Positions 1 to 8,960 of a stretch of 64,000 nt of DNA are shown here, one piece after another (the stretch's first letter is position 1; each line of letters begins with the position of its first letter). Origin of the DNA: CBDCRK01 sp965220955 (lineage in GTDB: Bacteria; Desulfobacterota; Binatia; Bin18; CBDCRK01); contig CBDCRK010000015.1 in the NCBI GenBank assembly GCA_965220955.1, forward strand, positions 248,001 through 312,000, written 5' to 3'. The translations under genes were made by a program, and so were the position numbers. The notes beneath the pieces are model-generated. The model was not told where the DNA came from. It did no database searches and worked only from the letters and a program-made list of their open reading frames with translations.

Positions 1-667
1 AGGGGTCAGCCTCGGTTGGCGAATTGTAGACCAATGAGCCAGAGCCACTCCACACCTCGGCAATGCCATCGGTGCCCACAACCGGGGTGACACGGAAGTC
101 ACAAGAGACCAGCTGGGCAATGGCTGGACCTTCGCTCTCCTCGGCGCTGGGGATGACCTTAAGGGAGAGGATAGGCGGAAAATTAAAGCTGTCAGGCGAC
201 ACATTGCGAATGGAGCGCATGACAGCTGTGGCCAGACGATTTCCCTTGGGCCGCTCAATAATACCCATAAATTCTTCGTGTTCCTGGACAACGTCAACAT
301 GGGCAAGCTTTTTGGCATAGCCCCAGACTTCCCTCCCGGCAATCAGTGGGGCCTCTTGAGTGACAAAGAGGTTAGGAAGATAGGTCATTAATTTTCCTTG
401 CCACCTGCAAGCAACCCCCAGAATCGCCTCATTGTAGGGACCGAAGGTAGAGAAATGGTACTTGGCAATGATAATGCTGGCTGTGGCAGGCTCGACCAAT
501 TCCAGCCCCTCAGGCAAGAGGCGTAAAGCCTCCTCCTCATCGGTGTGGTATTCAACAATAATCATCTCCATGTTGCGGTAATAAAAAGGTGGAGATTGTA
601 CTGCCGGCGCAGTGACCGGCATGGATGGGCCAAACTGACTCTTCTTGAGTTGTCCGTACTTTGCCAT
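1..667 (-). CDS. Acetoacetate decarboxylase family protein (C-terminus outside window)
   Basis: The reading frame starts at ATG 667 behind a good ribosome site (taaggagg) and is open for 222 codons to the window edge, so only the N-terminal part is present. The segment GREVWGYAKKL at about residues 110-120 matches the active-site region of acetoacetate decarboxylases, where the first lysine of a Lys-Lys pair forms the Schiff base with the substrate. Family members decarboxylate acetoacetate or act on related keto acids; several homologues do other chemistry, so the substrate is not known. The gene lies 13 bp downstream of the acyl-CoA dehydrogenase stop on the same strand, so the two are probably co-transcribed and share a role in acyl or keto-acid breakdown. 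Confidence 0.85.
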   Translation of the reverse strand, partial: MAKYGQLKKSQFGPSMPVTAPAVQSPPFYYRNMEMIIVEYHTDEEEALRLLPEGLELVEPATASIIIAKYHFSTFGPYNEAILGVACRWQGKLMTYLPNLFVTQEAPLIAGREVWGYAKKLAHVDVVQEHEEFMGIIERPKGNRLATAVMRSIRNVSPDSFNFPPILSLKVIPSAEESEGPAIAQLVSCDFRVTPVVGTDGIAEVWSGSGSLVYNSPTEADP

Positions 668-680
668 AGCGTCCTCCTTA

Positions 681-1847
681 TCAGTCTTGTAATAGCCTAC
701 GGGCAATAACCCACCGGTGAATTTCGGTGGGTCCCTCAAAGATGCGCATGGGCCGCAGGCGTCGGTAGATAAACTCCAGAGGCAGGTCTTTGGACATACC
801 CATGCCCCCGTGCGCCTGCATAGCGCGGTCAGCAACTCGTGTGGCCATCTCGGTAGCAAAAGTCTTGACCATAGACGCTTCGGTGCGCACGTCTTCGCCC
901 CGGTCAAATTTCCAGGCGGCGTGTTGAGTCATAAGCCGCGTTGCATGGATGTCCGTGGCAGAGTCAGCAACCCACCACTGGATTGCCTGGCGGTCAGCAA
1001 GACGCTGGCCAAACGTTACCCGCTGCTTGGCGTAGTCAATCATCATATCCAGGCAGCGCTGCGCATAGCCAACACACCAACTTCCAATCTCCAGCCGTCG
1101 CACAGTCAGACGTAACTGCATAGGGGCAAAGCCCGCTCCTACCTGGCCAAGTACCTGAGATTCCGGTAGGGCCATGTCCTCAAAGACTAATTCCCAGGGG
1201 GCATGCCCGCCAATAACGGGAATCTGCCTTTGCAGGATCAGGCCCGGGGTGCCCTGATCCACAAGAAAGGCGGTGACGCCCCCACGAGCCTTTTTTTCTC
1301 TATCCGTCAGCGCCATGACAATAATGAAGTCGGCCCGGTGAGCGCGCGAGATCCAGATCTTGCGGCCATTAATGACCCACTGATCTCCCTTTTTTACTGC
1401 TGTGGTTTGCATGTTGGCGGGGTCAGACCCTGCCCCTGGCTCCGAGATTGCAATGGCTGAACGTTTCTCTCCCTGGGCATAGGGAATGAGGTATTTTTCT
1501 CGCTGCTCTAGGTTGCAGGTCTGGATGAGCATGTGGAGGTTAGGCGCATCAGGCGGGAAGATAAACAGAGTGATAGTCTTGAACAGCTCCTCGTTGACCA
1601 ACCCCTTGGTCACGGCGCCGAGGTCCATACCACCGTAGTCCTCCGGAACATCCATGCCCCAGAGCCCGGCTTCTTTGGCTCTGGTTAAGAGCCGCTGCTC
1701 GTCCTCGGGTGGGATCAAGTCTTCTCCGGCTATACCCTGGTTTTCTCGCTCTAGCACCAGTGACTCCAGAGGAATAAGTTCGGCACGCACGAACCGGCGT
1801 ACGGTGTCCTGAAGCATCCGCAGTTCTTCGGGGATCTCAAAATCCAT
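681..1847 (-). CDS. Acyl-CoA dehydrogenase
   Basis: A 388-residue protein of normal length for the FAD-dependent acyl-CoA dehydrogenase family, which introduces the alpha-beta double bond into acyl-CoA and passes electrons to ETF. Visible signatures are AIAISEPGAGSDPA (first family motif), WVINGRKIWISRA, the C-terminal QAHGGMGMSKDLP and FEGPTEIHR, the last holding the usual position of the catalytic glutamate. The N-terminal helical domain starts MDFEIPEELRMLQDTVRRFV, also typical. It precedes the acetoacetate-decarboxylase-like gene in a minus-strand pair and lies near a CoA-transferase, pointing to acyl-CoA catabolism. The actual chain length or branching of the substrate cannot be read from sequence. 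Confidence 0.95.
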   Translation of the reverse strand: MDFEIPEELRMLQDTVRRFVRAELIPLESLVLERENQGIAGEDLIPPEDEQRLLTRAKEAGLWGMDVPEDYGGMDLGAVTKGLVNEELFKTITLFIFPPDAPNLHMLIQTCNLEQREKYLIPYAQGEKRSAIAISEPGAGSDPANMQTTAVKKGDQWVINGRKIWISRAHRADFIIVMALTDREKKARGGVTAFLVDQGTPGLILQRQIPVIGGHAPWELVFEDMALPESQVLGQVGAGFAPMQLRLTVRRLEIGSWCVGYAQRCLDMMIDYAKQRVTFGQRLADRQAIQWWVADSATDIHATRLMTQHAAWKFDRGEDVRTEASMVKTFATEMATRVADRAMQAHGGMGMSKDLPLEFIYRRLRPMRIFEGPTEIHRWVIARRLLQD

Positions 1848-1990
1848 AGCGCTCCTTGTCTAATAAATATGGGGGAGACTTTAGCAAGATTTAGTATAGA
1901 AAGGCAACGGAAGGCTAAAAAGCCGGGTCTCTTGCGATATTAAACTCTCTAATTGACGCCAGGTCTGTTTTAGGGTTAGGATAAGTCCTT

Positions 1991-2374
1991 ATGGAGCGAC
2001 GAATGTACTTTGTAGTTGGAGACTTCCTTTCTAGCGCTGTGATTGGCATCCTTGTGAGTCTAGCCGTCGCTGGGATTATTGGCGACGGCTGGAGTATGAG
2101 GGTAGGTATGTTGGTAGGAATGCTTGTAGGGATGGCGTTGTCTTTGCCGGCCCTATTGGTCTTCTGCCCGCTCTTTGGAGGGCTGGAGGTCATGTTGCCC
2201 ATAATGCTGACTGGCATGATTGCCGGTATGGGAATCGGGATGGTTGCAGCCATGCAAGGGGTAGGTCTGAGTACCGCCGCAGGAGTCGGCGCTCTCATTG
2301 GTATTGGCGTTGTACTCGGTACCTATATATTAAACGCTAGACTCCAAGGAGAAGTACACCAATGGACCTCGTAA
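1991..2374 (+). CDS. Glycine/methionine-rich membrane protein
   Basis: A hydrophobic protein of about 127 residues with four likely membrane segments rich in Gly, Met and Val, including the small repeated pattern MLVGMLVGMAL. I do not recognise the family. The annotated ATG (1991) has only a weak ribosome site; the ATG at 2003 (Met5) has GGAG six bases upstream and may be the true start. The 3' end overlaps the start of the following methyltransferase by 13 bp, so the two are translationally coupled and probably act together. Such glycine-zipper-like proteins often oligomerise in membranes, but that is inference. Confidence 0.7.
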   Translation: MERRMYFVVGDFLSSAVIGILVSLAVAGIIGDGWSMRVGMLVGMLVGMALSLPALLVFCPLFGGLEVMLPIMLTGMIAGMGIGMVAAMQGVGLSTAAGVGALIGIGVVLGTYILNARLQGEVHQWTS

Positions 2375-2979
2375 CAAAAAATAAATGGGATGCCGCATCT
2401 CGCTCATTTGACTTCATGAATTCCCATGGTCCGGAGAAACGTTGGGCCCCCCGGAAGCAGGAGCTTTTCTCTGCCATGCAGGGCAAAGTGCTCTTTGTGG
2501 CAGTAGGAACAGGCCTGGATATCCAGTTTTTCCCTCCCCAGCAGGACATTGTTGGCATCGACATCAGTCCCAAGATGTTAGAACAGGCTCAGGCAAGGGC
2601 CGACCTATACCCGGGAAAATTGGAGCTTAAAGAGATGGACGTGCATGAGATGACCTTTCCCAAGGGAACCTTTGATCAGGTCTACACCTCGTGTACTTTT
2701 TGCTCGGTACCTGACCCTGTTCGTGGTTTGCAAGCCCTCAAGAGGGTGCTGAAGCCCGGAGGGGAACTAAGGATGTTTGAGCACACCGGAAGCCGTTACT
2801 TCCCCTTTAACATTATGCTTAATCTTATGACTCCCCTTGCTCGTAAGGTTGGCCCGGAAATGAACCGTGACACTGTCAGAAATGTTGAGCGGGCAGGGTT
2901 TACTGTCAAGCAGGTCAAAAATGTCTTCCTTGACGTTGTTAGGATGATTATTGCCGTTGCTCCAGAAGTGTCAGGCTAA
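2362..2979 (+). CDS. Class I SAM-dependent methyltransferase
   Basis: A 205-residue Rossmann-fold methyltransferase. The SAM-binding loop is VLFVAVGTGLDIQFFP near residues 48-63, motif II acidic residue is in IVGIDISPKMLEQA, and the post-motif region VYTSCTFCSVPDPVRGLQ plus VLKPGGELRMFEH is typical of UbiE-like and phospholipid N-methyltransferase-like enzymes. The substrate is unknown. The protein contains hydrophobic stretches near the C-terminus (FNIMLNLMTPLA, VVRMIIAVAP), compatible with a lipid or quinone substrate at the membrane. The start overlaps the upstream glycine-rich membrane protein gene, so both belong to one two-gene operon. Confidence 0.85.
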   Translation: MDLVTKNKWDAASRSFDFMNSHGPEKRWAPRKQELFSAMQGKVLFVAVGTGLDIQFFPPQQDIVGIDISPKMLEQAQARADLYPGKLELKEMDVHEMTFPKGTFDQVYTSCTFCSVPDPVRGLQALKRVLKPGGELRMFEHTGSRYFPFNIMLNLMTPLARKVGPEMNRDTVRNVERAGFTVKQVKNVFLDVVRMIIAVAPEVSG

Positions 2980-3049
2980 AAGCAAAAGCTAGGGTTGTGT
3001 ATCCTTCACTTGGAGCGGGTGTGGCCACAATATACAAAAGAGGCTTGTA

Positions 3050-4264
3050 ATGGAGAAGTTACCGCTGGAGGGGATTCGGGTTGCCGATTTTACCTGGGTG
3101 TGGGCGGGTCCATTTGGCACTATGCAGCTTGCTCACCTTGGGGCTGAGGTGATTCGCATCGAGACGCAGAACCGGGTGTGTGTAACCCGTCGTATCCCGC
3201 CCTGGGCCGGCAATGAGCCCGGGGTGAATCGCAGCGGATATTTTAACCAGTATAATCAGGGAAAACGGTCAATATTCCTAAACTTAAAAATGCCTGAGGC
3301 AGTGGAGATTGCCAAAAAGCTGGTAGCCACAAGCGACATTGTGACAGAGAACTTTGCCTCTGGAGTTATGGATAAGATGGGTTTGGGGTACGAAGAGTTA
3401 TGCAAGATTAAACCAGACCTGATTATGATTGCCATGTCCGGTTATGGCGCCACTGGCCCGGAAAAGGATTACGTATCCTATGGCCCGGCGCAGGTGCCCA
3501 TGAGCGGCCTTTCCTCGCTTACTGGCCACCCGGGCTTCCCACCTATGCACGTAGGATTCTCCTATGGTGACCCTAATGGAGGTCTGCACGGAGCCTTTGC
3601 CGTACTCTGTGCGCTTATGTACCGTGCTCGTACGGGGAAAGGGCAGTATATTGACCTTTCCCAATGGGAAACGTCTGTGGCCATTCTTGGCGAGGGTCTT
3701 ATGGATCAGGTGATGAACGGTACCCAACCTGCACGTACAGGAAACCGCGATCCTTATATGTCCCCGCACAGCCTGTTTCGTTGCCAGGGAGAGGACCGCT
3801 GGGTCAGTATTGCTGTGGAGAGTGAGGAGGAATGGCAGAATCTATGTAAAGGTATGGGTCAGTCTGAGCTGGCTCACGACCCTCGCTTCGCCACCCTGGC
3901 GCAGAGAAAGCAGAATGAGGATGAGTTAGAAGACTTGATTCACGCCTGGACTGAAACGCTCCCGGCTGAAGAGGTTACCGCCAAGCTACAGGCCGTAGGG
4001 GTGGCTGCCTTTCCCGCTCTTACTAACAAAGAGTTGGCTGAAGACTCTCATCTACACAGCCGGGGCTTTTTTGTTGAGCTTCCTCACCCTGAGGTCGGTG
4101 TCCGCCAGCATGCGGGCATACCTTGGAAAATGTCCGATACTCCCTGCCAGGTACGCCAACCAGCCCCGCTCTTCGGACAGGATACGGACTATGTGCTGCA
4201 GGAGATTCTGGGCTATTCCACTGAGGAGGTCGCTACTCTAAAGGAACAAGAGGTTCTGTACTAA
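3050..4264 (+). CDS. Family III CoA-transferase (CaiB/BaiF type)
   Basis: A 404-residue family III CoA-transferase, which moves CoA between carboxylic acids through an aspartyl-CoA thioester. The N-terminal Rossmann-like part begins LPLEGIRVADFTWVWAGPFG and continues HLGAEVIRIET; NQYNQGKRSIFLNLK and ENFASGVMDKMGLGYEEL are further family motifs. The catalytic Asp is normally about residue 165-170; the stretch VGFSYGDPNGGLHGAFAVL fits that position. CoA donor and acceptor are not predictable. The ATG is preceded by a weak site (gaggcttgta). It is convergent with the selenium operon and, with the dehydrogenase and decarboxylase upstream, suggests acyl-CoA degradation. Confidence 0.93.
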   Translation: MEKLPLEGIRVADFTWVWAGPFGTMQLAHLGAEVIRIETQNRVCVTRRIPPWAGNEPGVNRSGYFNQYNQGKRSIFLNLKMPEAVEIAKKLVATSDIVTENFASGVMDKMGLGYEELCKIKPDLIMIAMSGYGATGPEKDYVSYGPAQVPMSGLSSLTGHPGFPPMHVGFSYGDPNGGLHGAFAVLCALMYRARTGKGQYIDLSQWETSVAILGEGLMDQVMNGTQPARTGNRDPYMSPHSLFRCQGEDRWVSIAVESEEEWQNLCKGMGQSELAHDPRFATLAQRKQNEDELEDLIHAWTETLPAEEVTAKLQAVGVAAFPALTNKELAEDSHLHSRGFFVELPHPEVGVRQHAGIPWKMSDTPCQVRQPAPLFGQDTDYVLQEILGYSTEEVATLKEQEVLY

Positions 4265-4365
4265 GGCGGACCTTTTTTCTTCAAGCCTTTATCCGTTAGA
4301 ACAATAATCCCGATCACCAGGGCAATCACGAGCAGCCCCAAATAGACGAGAGTCAGGGAATCCAC
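4261..4365 (-). CDS. Possible single-membrane-span microprotein downstream of selD
   Basis: A 34-codon frame starting at GTG reads as one clean transmembrane helix (LVYLGLLVIALVIGIIVL) followed by a basic tail (DKGLKKKGPP), which fits a small N-out, C-in membrane peptide. It lies downstream of selD on the same strand and overlaps the last bases of the CoA-transferase gene on the opposite strand. A purine-rich GGGTGAGGG lies upstream of the GTG. No homologue is recognised and the palindromic repeat between it and selD may end transcription, so this stays tentative. Confidence 0.3.
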   Translation of the reverse strand: MDSLTLVYLGLLVIALVIGIIVLTDKGLKKKGPP

Positions 4366-4375
4366 TACTCTGAAA

Positions 4376-4427
4376 CCCTCACCCTTGCCCTCCTCCTTTT
4401 CAGGGAGAGGGAGGATTTAGGGCGAGG
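4376..4427. repeat. Imperfect palindromic intergenic repeat
   Basis: The stretch reads CCTCACCCTTGCCCTCCTCC, a short loop, then GGGAGAGGGAGGATTTAGGGCGAGG, giving a long imperfect hairpin. It resembles the dispersed palindromes of the type CCTCACCCTAACCCTCTCCC seen between convergent genes in many environmental genomes. It lies just beyond the selD stop codon and may also help end transcription. Confidence 0.6.
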
Positions 4428-4434
4428 TTTCCTA

Positions 4435-5535
4435 TCACACCAACTCTACTGAGAACTCTCCTTGGGGCTCCACTTGGCCAATAAGGGCCGCGGCGTCTAG
4501 CTCTTCCTTTTTCAACTCGGAGAGGAGAGCCTCTCCTTCTTTTTGTGCTATGGCAATCAGTAGTCCCCCCGAGGTTTGGGGGTCAAAGGCCACCTCTTCG
4601 AGATCCTTTTCTACCTCAGGACTTACCCACACCTTTTCTTCCAGGTAACTGCGGTTGCGTTTGCCACCGCCTGTTAGATACCCCTCCCGGGCAAGCTCAA
4701 GAACGCCGGGCAGAAGAGGGAGTTTAGCCTCTAGCCGCAAGGTTACCTCACTACCCACCGCCATCTCGTAAGCATGGCCAAGGAGACCATAGCCAGTAAT
4801 ATCCGTGCAGGCGTGCACCTCATATTTGAGCATGGCTCGCGAAGCGCCTTCGTTTAAGGTGGTCATCGAACGAACCGCAGCCTCATATCCTTGGTTATTG
4901 AGGTGTCCTCTTTTTAAGGCAGTGGAGATGATACCTGTGCCCAAAGGTTTGGTGAGAATCAGAACATCTCCCACACGGGCCCCAACATTACGAATCACCC
5001 TCCGGGGATCAATCACACCGGTCACCGCCATACCGTACTTGATCTCGTCGTCATTCACGCTGTGACCGCCCACTACAGCCACCCCGGCCTCGTGGGCTTT
5101 GTCCACTCCTCCTCGCAGGATATCGGCAAGAATCTCTTTATCGATCCCTGACTGGGGAAAACAGACAATATTCATTGCCGTTTTAGGAACCCCACCCATG
5201 GCATAGACGTCGCTCAGCGAGTTGGTCGCCGAGATCTGGCCATAAGTGTAGGGGTCATCCACAATGGGGGTAAAAAAGTCTACTGTGTTAACAATGGCGA
5301 GGTCCTTATGTAGGCGGAACACTCCAGCATCGTCAGAGGTCTCTATCCCCACGATTAAATCAGGGTGGTGGGTGCGCGGGAGCTTGCTTAATACTGCGGC
5401 TAGATCCAACGGACCCAGCTTACCTGCTCAACCCGCCGCCTTGACTTTTTCCGTAAGCCGAATGAGCGGTCGCTTGTCCCGGGGATCTTTTGCCTCCAAG
5501 GCTACTCTCTCCTCTCGTTCTTGTCTTGCCGACAT
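4435..5535 (-). CDS. selD: Selenide, water dikinase SelD, itself a selenoprotein (UGA-encoded Sec36)
   Basis: SelD makes selenophosphate from selenide and ATP for Sec-tRNA synthesis. The reading frame begins at ATG 5535, overlapping the selB stop (TAATG), and has one in-frame TGA at 5428-5430. Reading it as selenocysteine gives LTEKVKAAG-U-AGKLGPLDL, exactly the family's active-site Cys/Sec followed by the essential Lys. Without recoding the gene would appear to start at Met 5409 and lose about 42 residues including the catalytic loop. Other motifs are GIETSDDAGVFRL, NSLSDVYAMGG, AVVGGHSVND and DPQTSGGLLIA. With recoding the protein is 366 residues, a slightly long N-terminus for the family. 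A SECIS-like hairpin follows the UGA. Confidence 0.95.
5399..5430 (-). promoter_or_regulatory. SECIS-like hairpin after the selD UGA codon
   Basis: On the minus strand the UGA (5430-5428) is followed after eight bases by GCTGGGTCC, a GTT loop and GGATCTAGC. These arms make a nine-pair stem, counting two G-U wobbles. The loop G and U lie 18-19 bases past the UGA, the placement expected for bacterial SECIS elements recognised by the SelB C-terminal domain. SelB is encoded directly upstream. Confidence 0.8.
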
Positions 5536-7442
5536 TATCTCTTTCTTAGTTTGCGTACATCTCCCACTCGTAATGTCAGGCCTGATTTATCAAAGTATTC
5601 GAGCAAAGGGATAACAAACTTGCGGCTCGTGCCCAAGATATTGCGAAGGGTTGCCGCGGTGATTTCATCCTGCGCTTCTAGGTGAGATATAAGCAGAGCT
5701 TTGGTTTTGTCCAGAGCCTCGCGAGAGAAATAGAGATCTGTGGTTACTTTGGCTACAGCCCCGCGTGATTCTAGAACTCCGAGAATATCGAGGAGTAGCT
5801 TGCGCGGCACCCGCAGCTTGCCTTCCACTTCCTTTAAGTCAGGTGGAGTGAATTTGGCCTGCTGCAAGAGCCGTTCGACTCGAGCGGCAATGTCTTCTTC
5901 ATTATGCTTCAGTGTGACCTTGTGCGAAGGCAGCCGTAGAAGGCTGTCTTCCCGCAAAGCAATTCCCTCTCCCACAAGCTTTTCCATCACCGCCCGAAAA
6001 ATCTTGGGAGAAAAGGAAAAGGAAAGGCCGCTACGTAGGGACTCCATCTCCATACCGCGGCTAAGGGGAGATCCTTGATGAAATTCTGCCAGAGTCTTGG
6101 TTACCTCTTCTTGCAGTCGCTTCCACTTCCCCAGAACCGTATACGCCTCAGGGTGATTCTTATCCGGAAGTGGCATCACTTCAGGATCCTTGCTCAGAAC
6201 CGTGGCCATTTCCTCTTCCCGGCCGTTGACTCCCTGGTAGACGGTTTCCAAGGAACAAGCAAAGTCCCCTTGGGCTTCGAGGTATGCCCGGCAGGCGACC
6301 GTGAGGTCCGGCGTACGCAAGCGGGTAAGCTGCTCAGAAATCGCGGTTTCCGAGCGTCTGTGCCGGTGGGCAAAGGGGTTAATCACTTCTCCCCCCCCAA
6401 TAGTTCTCTGTGCGGTCTGGTTGCGCAGAATAAAACGATCCCCTCTCAGCACTGTCAGCGGTTCTTCCAGCACCACCTGGCAGTAAGCTTTACTTTTGGG
6501 CGGCAGCACTTCTCGTCCGTCAAGGATGATAATCTTAGCCATCACCTCCGAGGTTCCCATATGCACCCGGGTTCGTTCATGGTTTTCGATCTCCCGGCGG
6601 GCCCCGGGTCGGATCTCAACAAAAGCGTCAAAGCGGGTAGTGGTAAGGGTTACTTTCGGATGGCAGATCAGGTGTCCTCTGCTGACCTCACTTTTCTCTG
6701 TGCCACTTAGGTTAAGGGCCACTCGCTGTCCCCATCTTGCTTCCTTTACTGGCTGTCCATGGACCTGGATAGAACGTATCCGGACCTCTTCTCCGCCGGG
6801 CAAGATACGCACGTTTTCCCCCTCAGTTACAGTTCCGGAAAGGGCGGTGCCTGTCACCACCACGCCGTGTCCCTTCATAACAAATGCCCGGTCTACAGGT
6901 AGGCGAAAGTAGCCGGGAAGGGGAGGGCGCTCATACGCGGAGAGCTGAGCGGTGATCGCCTGGCGTAGCTCTTCCACACCCAGACCGGTAACTGAGGAAA
7001 CAGGAATGACGGGAGAACCTTCTAGAGTTGTATCCAGGGTGAGAATTTCTATTTCTTCAGCCACCTCAGCAAGCCGCTTAGCCTCGACCATGTCAGCCTT
7101 GGTGATGGCGAAGACACCTTTCTGTACACCAAGGAAGTGAAGGATGTCGAGGTGCTCTTCGGTCTGAGGCATGACGCTATCGTCTGCGGCTACGGTAAAG
7201 AGCACAAGATCGATGCCCTGGGCGCCGGCGAGCATGTTACGAATAAAGCGCTCGTGTCCGGGTACATCGACAATGCCAGCGCGCTCACCGTTGGCCAAAT
7301 CCAGATAGGCAAAGCCCAGATCAATGGAAATTCCCCGCTCTTTTTCTTCTTTAAGCCGGTCGGTTTCCTGGCCGGTCAAGGCCTTAATAAGCGAGGTTTT
7401 GCCGTGATCAATGTGTCCAGCCGTGCCAATGATATGAGCCAT
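5535..7442 (-). CDS. selB: Selenocysteine-specific elongation factor SelB
   Basis: SelB carries Sec-tRNA(Sec) to UGA codons marked by SECIS hairpins. The GTPase domain shows GTAGHIDHGKTSLIKALTG (P-loop), DVPGHERFIRNML (G3) and ITKAD (G4) in the first 140 residues, followed by EF-Tu-like domains 2-3 and a C-terminal run of winged-helix repeats (from about residue 380) that bind SECIS RNA. I prefer ATG 7442, giving MAHIIGTAGHID, because AGAGGGG lies at a good distance; a longer start at 7478 is possible. About 635 residues is normal. The gene is sandwiched between selA and selD and its stop overlaps the selD start. Confidence 0.96.
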   Translation of the reverse strand: MAHIIGTAGHIDHGKTSLIKALTGQETDRLKEEKERGISIDLGFAYLDLANGERAGIVDVPGHERFIRNMLAGAQGIDLVLFTVAADDSVMPQTEEHLDILHFLGVQKGVFAITKADMVEAKRLAEVAEEIEILTLDTTLEGSPVIPVSSVTGLGVEELRQAITAQLSAYERPPLPGYFRLPVDRAFVMKGHGVVVTGTALSGTVTEGENVRILPGGEEVRIRSIQVHGQPVKEARWGQRVALNLSGTEKSEVSRGHLICHPKVTLTTTRFDAFVEIRPGARREIENHERTRVHMGTSEVMAKIIILDGREVLPPKSKAYCQVVLEEPLTVLRGDRFILRNQTAQRTIGGGEVINPFAHRHRRSETAISEQLTRLRTPDLTVACRAYLEAQGDFACSLETVYQGVNGREEEMATVLSKDPEVMPLPDKNHPEAYTVLGKWKRLQEEVTKTLAEFHQGSPLSRGMEMESLRSGLSFSFSPKIFRAVMEKLVGEGIALREDSLLRLPSHKVTLKHNEEDIAARVERLLQQAKFTPPDLKEVEGKLRVPRKLLLDILGVLESRGAVAKVTTDLYFSREALDKTKALLISHLEAQDEITAATLRNILGTSRKFVIPLLEYFDKSGLTLRVGDVRKLRKR

Positions 7443-7484
7443 AAGCTGCCCCTCTGCAAAGTACCCGTATTCTGGCAAAAACCC

Positions 7485-8960
7485 CTAGCTAAAGGAACCC
7501 CGGTTTTCGGGGGAGGTGGTTTGAAGGGAAGGTGGTGGAGCAGACGGTAAGTCAGGCACCAGTTCCTCCGGCGCAAAAATACCCCGCAGATCAAGAAGGA
7601 AGGTCTCGTCCTTAATCCGTCCAAGAATAGGTGGGTTGGCTTGGCGGAACTTTTCGGCAATCTTCTCTGGGGAAAACTGCTGGTGGCGAATGGCAATAAC
7701 CTTGGTGGGAATTTCCTCTTCGGGTAGGGCCCCGCTGCCAATCTGGGAGGTAGCATCCTCCAAACTAACCTGGAAACCCTCACCTAATTGGGACTGGAGA
7801 AGGGGAACAACCTGAACCCCAAGGGTTTCCATATCGTGTTGGGAGTGAGTGAGCCAGCGTAAGGTAGGAAGCTCTGCTGCCAGGTCTGGAGAGTGGCGGT
7901 AGAGGCGTAGAGTCGCACTAAGCGCGGCCAGCGTGAGTTTTCCCAAGCGGAGGGCCCGTTTGAACGGGTTCTTCTTGATCCGTGCAAGACATTCTTTTTT
8001 TCCCACAATGAGCCCAGCCTGCGGGCCTCCCAGAAGCTTATCCCCGCTAAAAGTGACCACATCCACTCCCTTTGCCACCCGCTCTGCTACCACTGGCTCT
8101 CTGGGCAGACCATAGGAAGAAAGGTCGATTAGGGCCCCGCTGCCCAGGTCTTCCATAACCGGAATGTTGTACCTATTTCCCAGCTCGACTAGCTCTTCTA
8201 GATTAACTGCCGTGGTAAAGCCCATAATCCGGTAGTTGCTGGTGTGGACTTTAAGAAGAATGCCGGTGTTAGGGCCAATGGCTTCCTCGTAGTCTCGCCT
8301 ATGGGTACGGTTAGTAGTCCCTACTTCGCGCAGGATGACCCCACTCTTACGCATAACGTCGGGAATACGAAAGGAGCCGCCAATCTCAATCAGCTCTCCT
8401 CGGGAAACAATGCCTTCTTTCCCCTCGGCCAGCGCGTTTAAAGCCAGGAGAACTGCAGCCGCATTATTGTTCACCACCGTGGCCGCCTCAGCACCGGTCA
8501 GAGCCAGAAGGTCTTCCTCAATAAGACGGTCCCTGTCTCCCCTCCTCCCTTGGTCAAGATCATACTCCAGAGTGACAGGATGACTGGCCACCCGCACAAC
8601 TTCTTCTATTGCCTCCCTTGCCAAAAGTGCCCGCCCGAGGTTGGTGTGAAGAACGGTACCGGTAGCGTTTATTACCGGTCTTAAACGGTGAAGACCCTCC
8701 TGATCGATTGCGGTCTTAACTCGTCCAAGGACTGTGTCCACACCCACTGGGCTGGCAAAGTTGTCGACAAGGATCTCCTGGCGCAAGGAGTTTAATCCCT
8801 CCCGAACTTTCTCTGTAATGTAGGCCCGGCTATAGAGCGAGAGCAGGGATTGCGTCTCAGGAGCGCTCAGAACCTTCTCTACCGAAGGAATATTGCGAAG
8901 CAGAACTTGGCGGTCGGCTGCCTTCATTGATGCTGTCCACCTTTTTCTTTTACTTGGCAT
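7485..8960 (-). CDS. selA: L-seryl-tRNA(Sec) selenium transferase SelA
   Basis: SelA is the PLP enzyme that converts Ser-tRNA(Sec) to Sec-tRNA(Sec) using selenophosphate. Family signatures visible are RPVINATGTVLHTNLGRALL, VVNNNAAAVLLALNAL and TFSGDKLLGGPQAGLIVG, whose lysine binds PLP. The protein is 491 residues from ATG 8960; Met12 (8927, preceded by AAAAGGTGG) would give a more usual N-terminus, MKAADRQVLLRNIPSV. The C-terminus carries a short Pro/Ser-rich extension. It is the first gene of a tight selA-selB-selD operon. The matching tRNA(Sec) gene, selC, was not found in this window. Confidence 0.95.
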   Translation of the reverse strand: MPSKRKRWTASMKAADRQVLLRNIPSVEKVLSAPETQSLLSLYSRAYITEKVREGLNSLRQEILVDNFASPVGVDTVLGRVKTAIDQEGLHRLRPVINATGTVLHTNLGRALLAREAIEEVVRVASHPVTLEYDLDQGRRGDRDRLIEEDLLALTGAEAATVVNNNAAAVLLALNALAEGKEGIVSRGELIEIGGSFRIPDVMRKSGVILREVGTTNRTHRRDYEEAIGPNTGILLKVHTSNYRIMGFTTAVNLEELVELGNRYNIPVMEDLGSGALIDLSSYGLPREPVVAERVAKGVDVVTFSGDKLLGGPQAGLIVGKKECLARIKKNPFKRALRLGKLTLAALSATLRLYRHSPDLAAELPTLRWLTHSQHDMETLGVQVVPLLQSQLGEGFQVSLEDATSQIGSGALPEEEIPTKVIAIRHQQFSPEKIAEKFRQANPPILGRIKDETFLLDLRGIFAPEELVPDLPSAPPPSLQTTSPENRGSFS

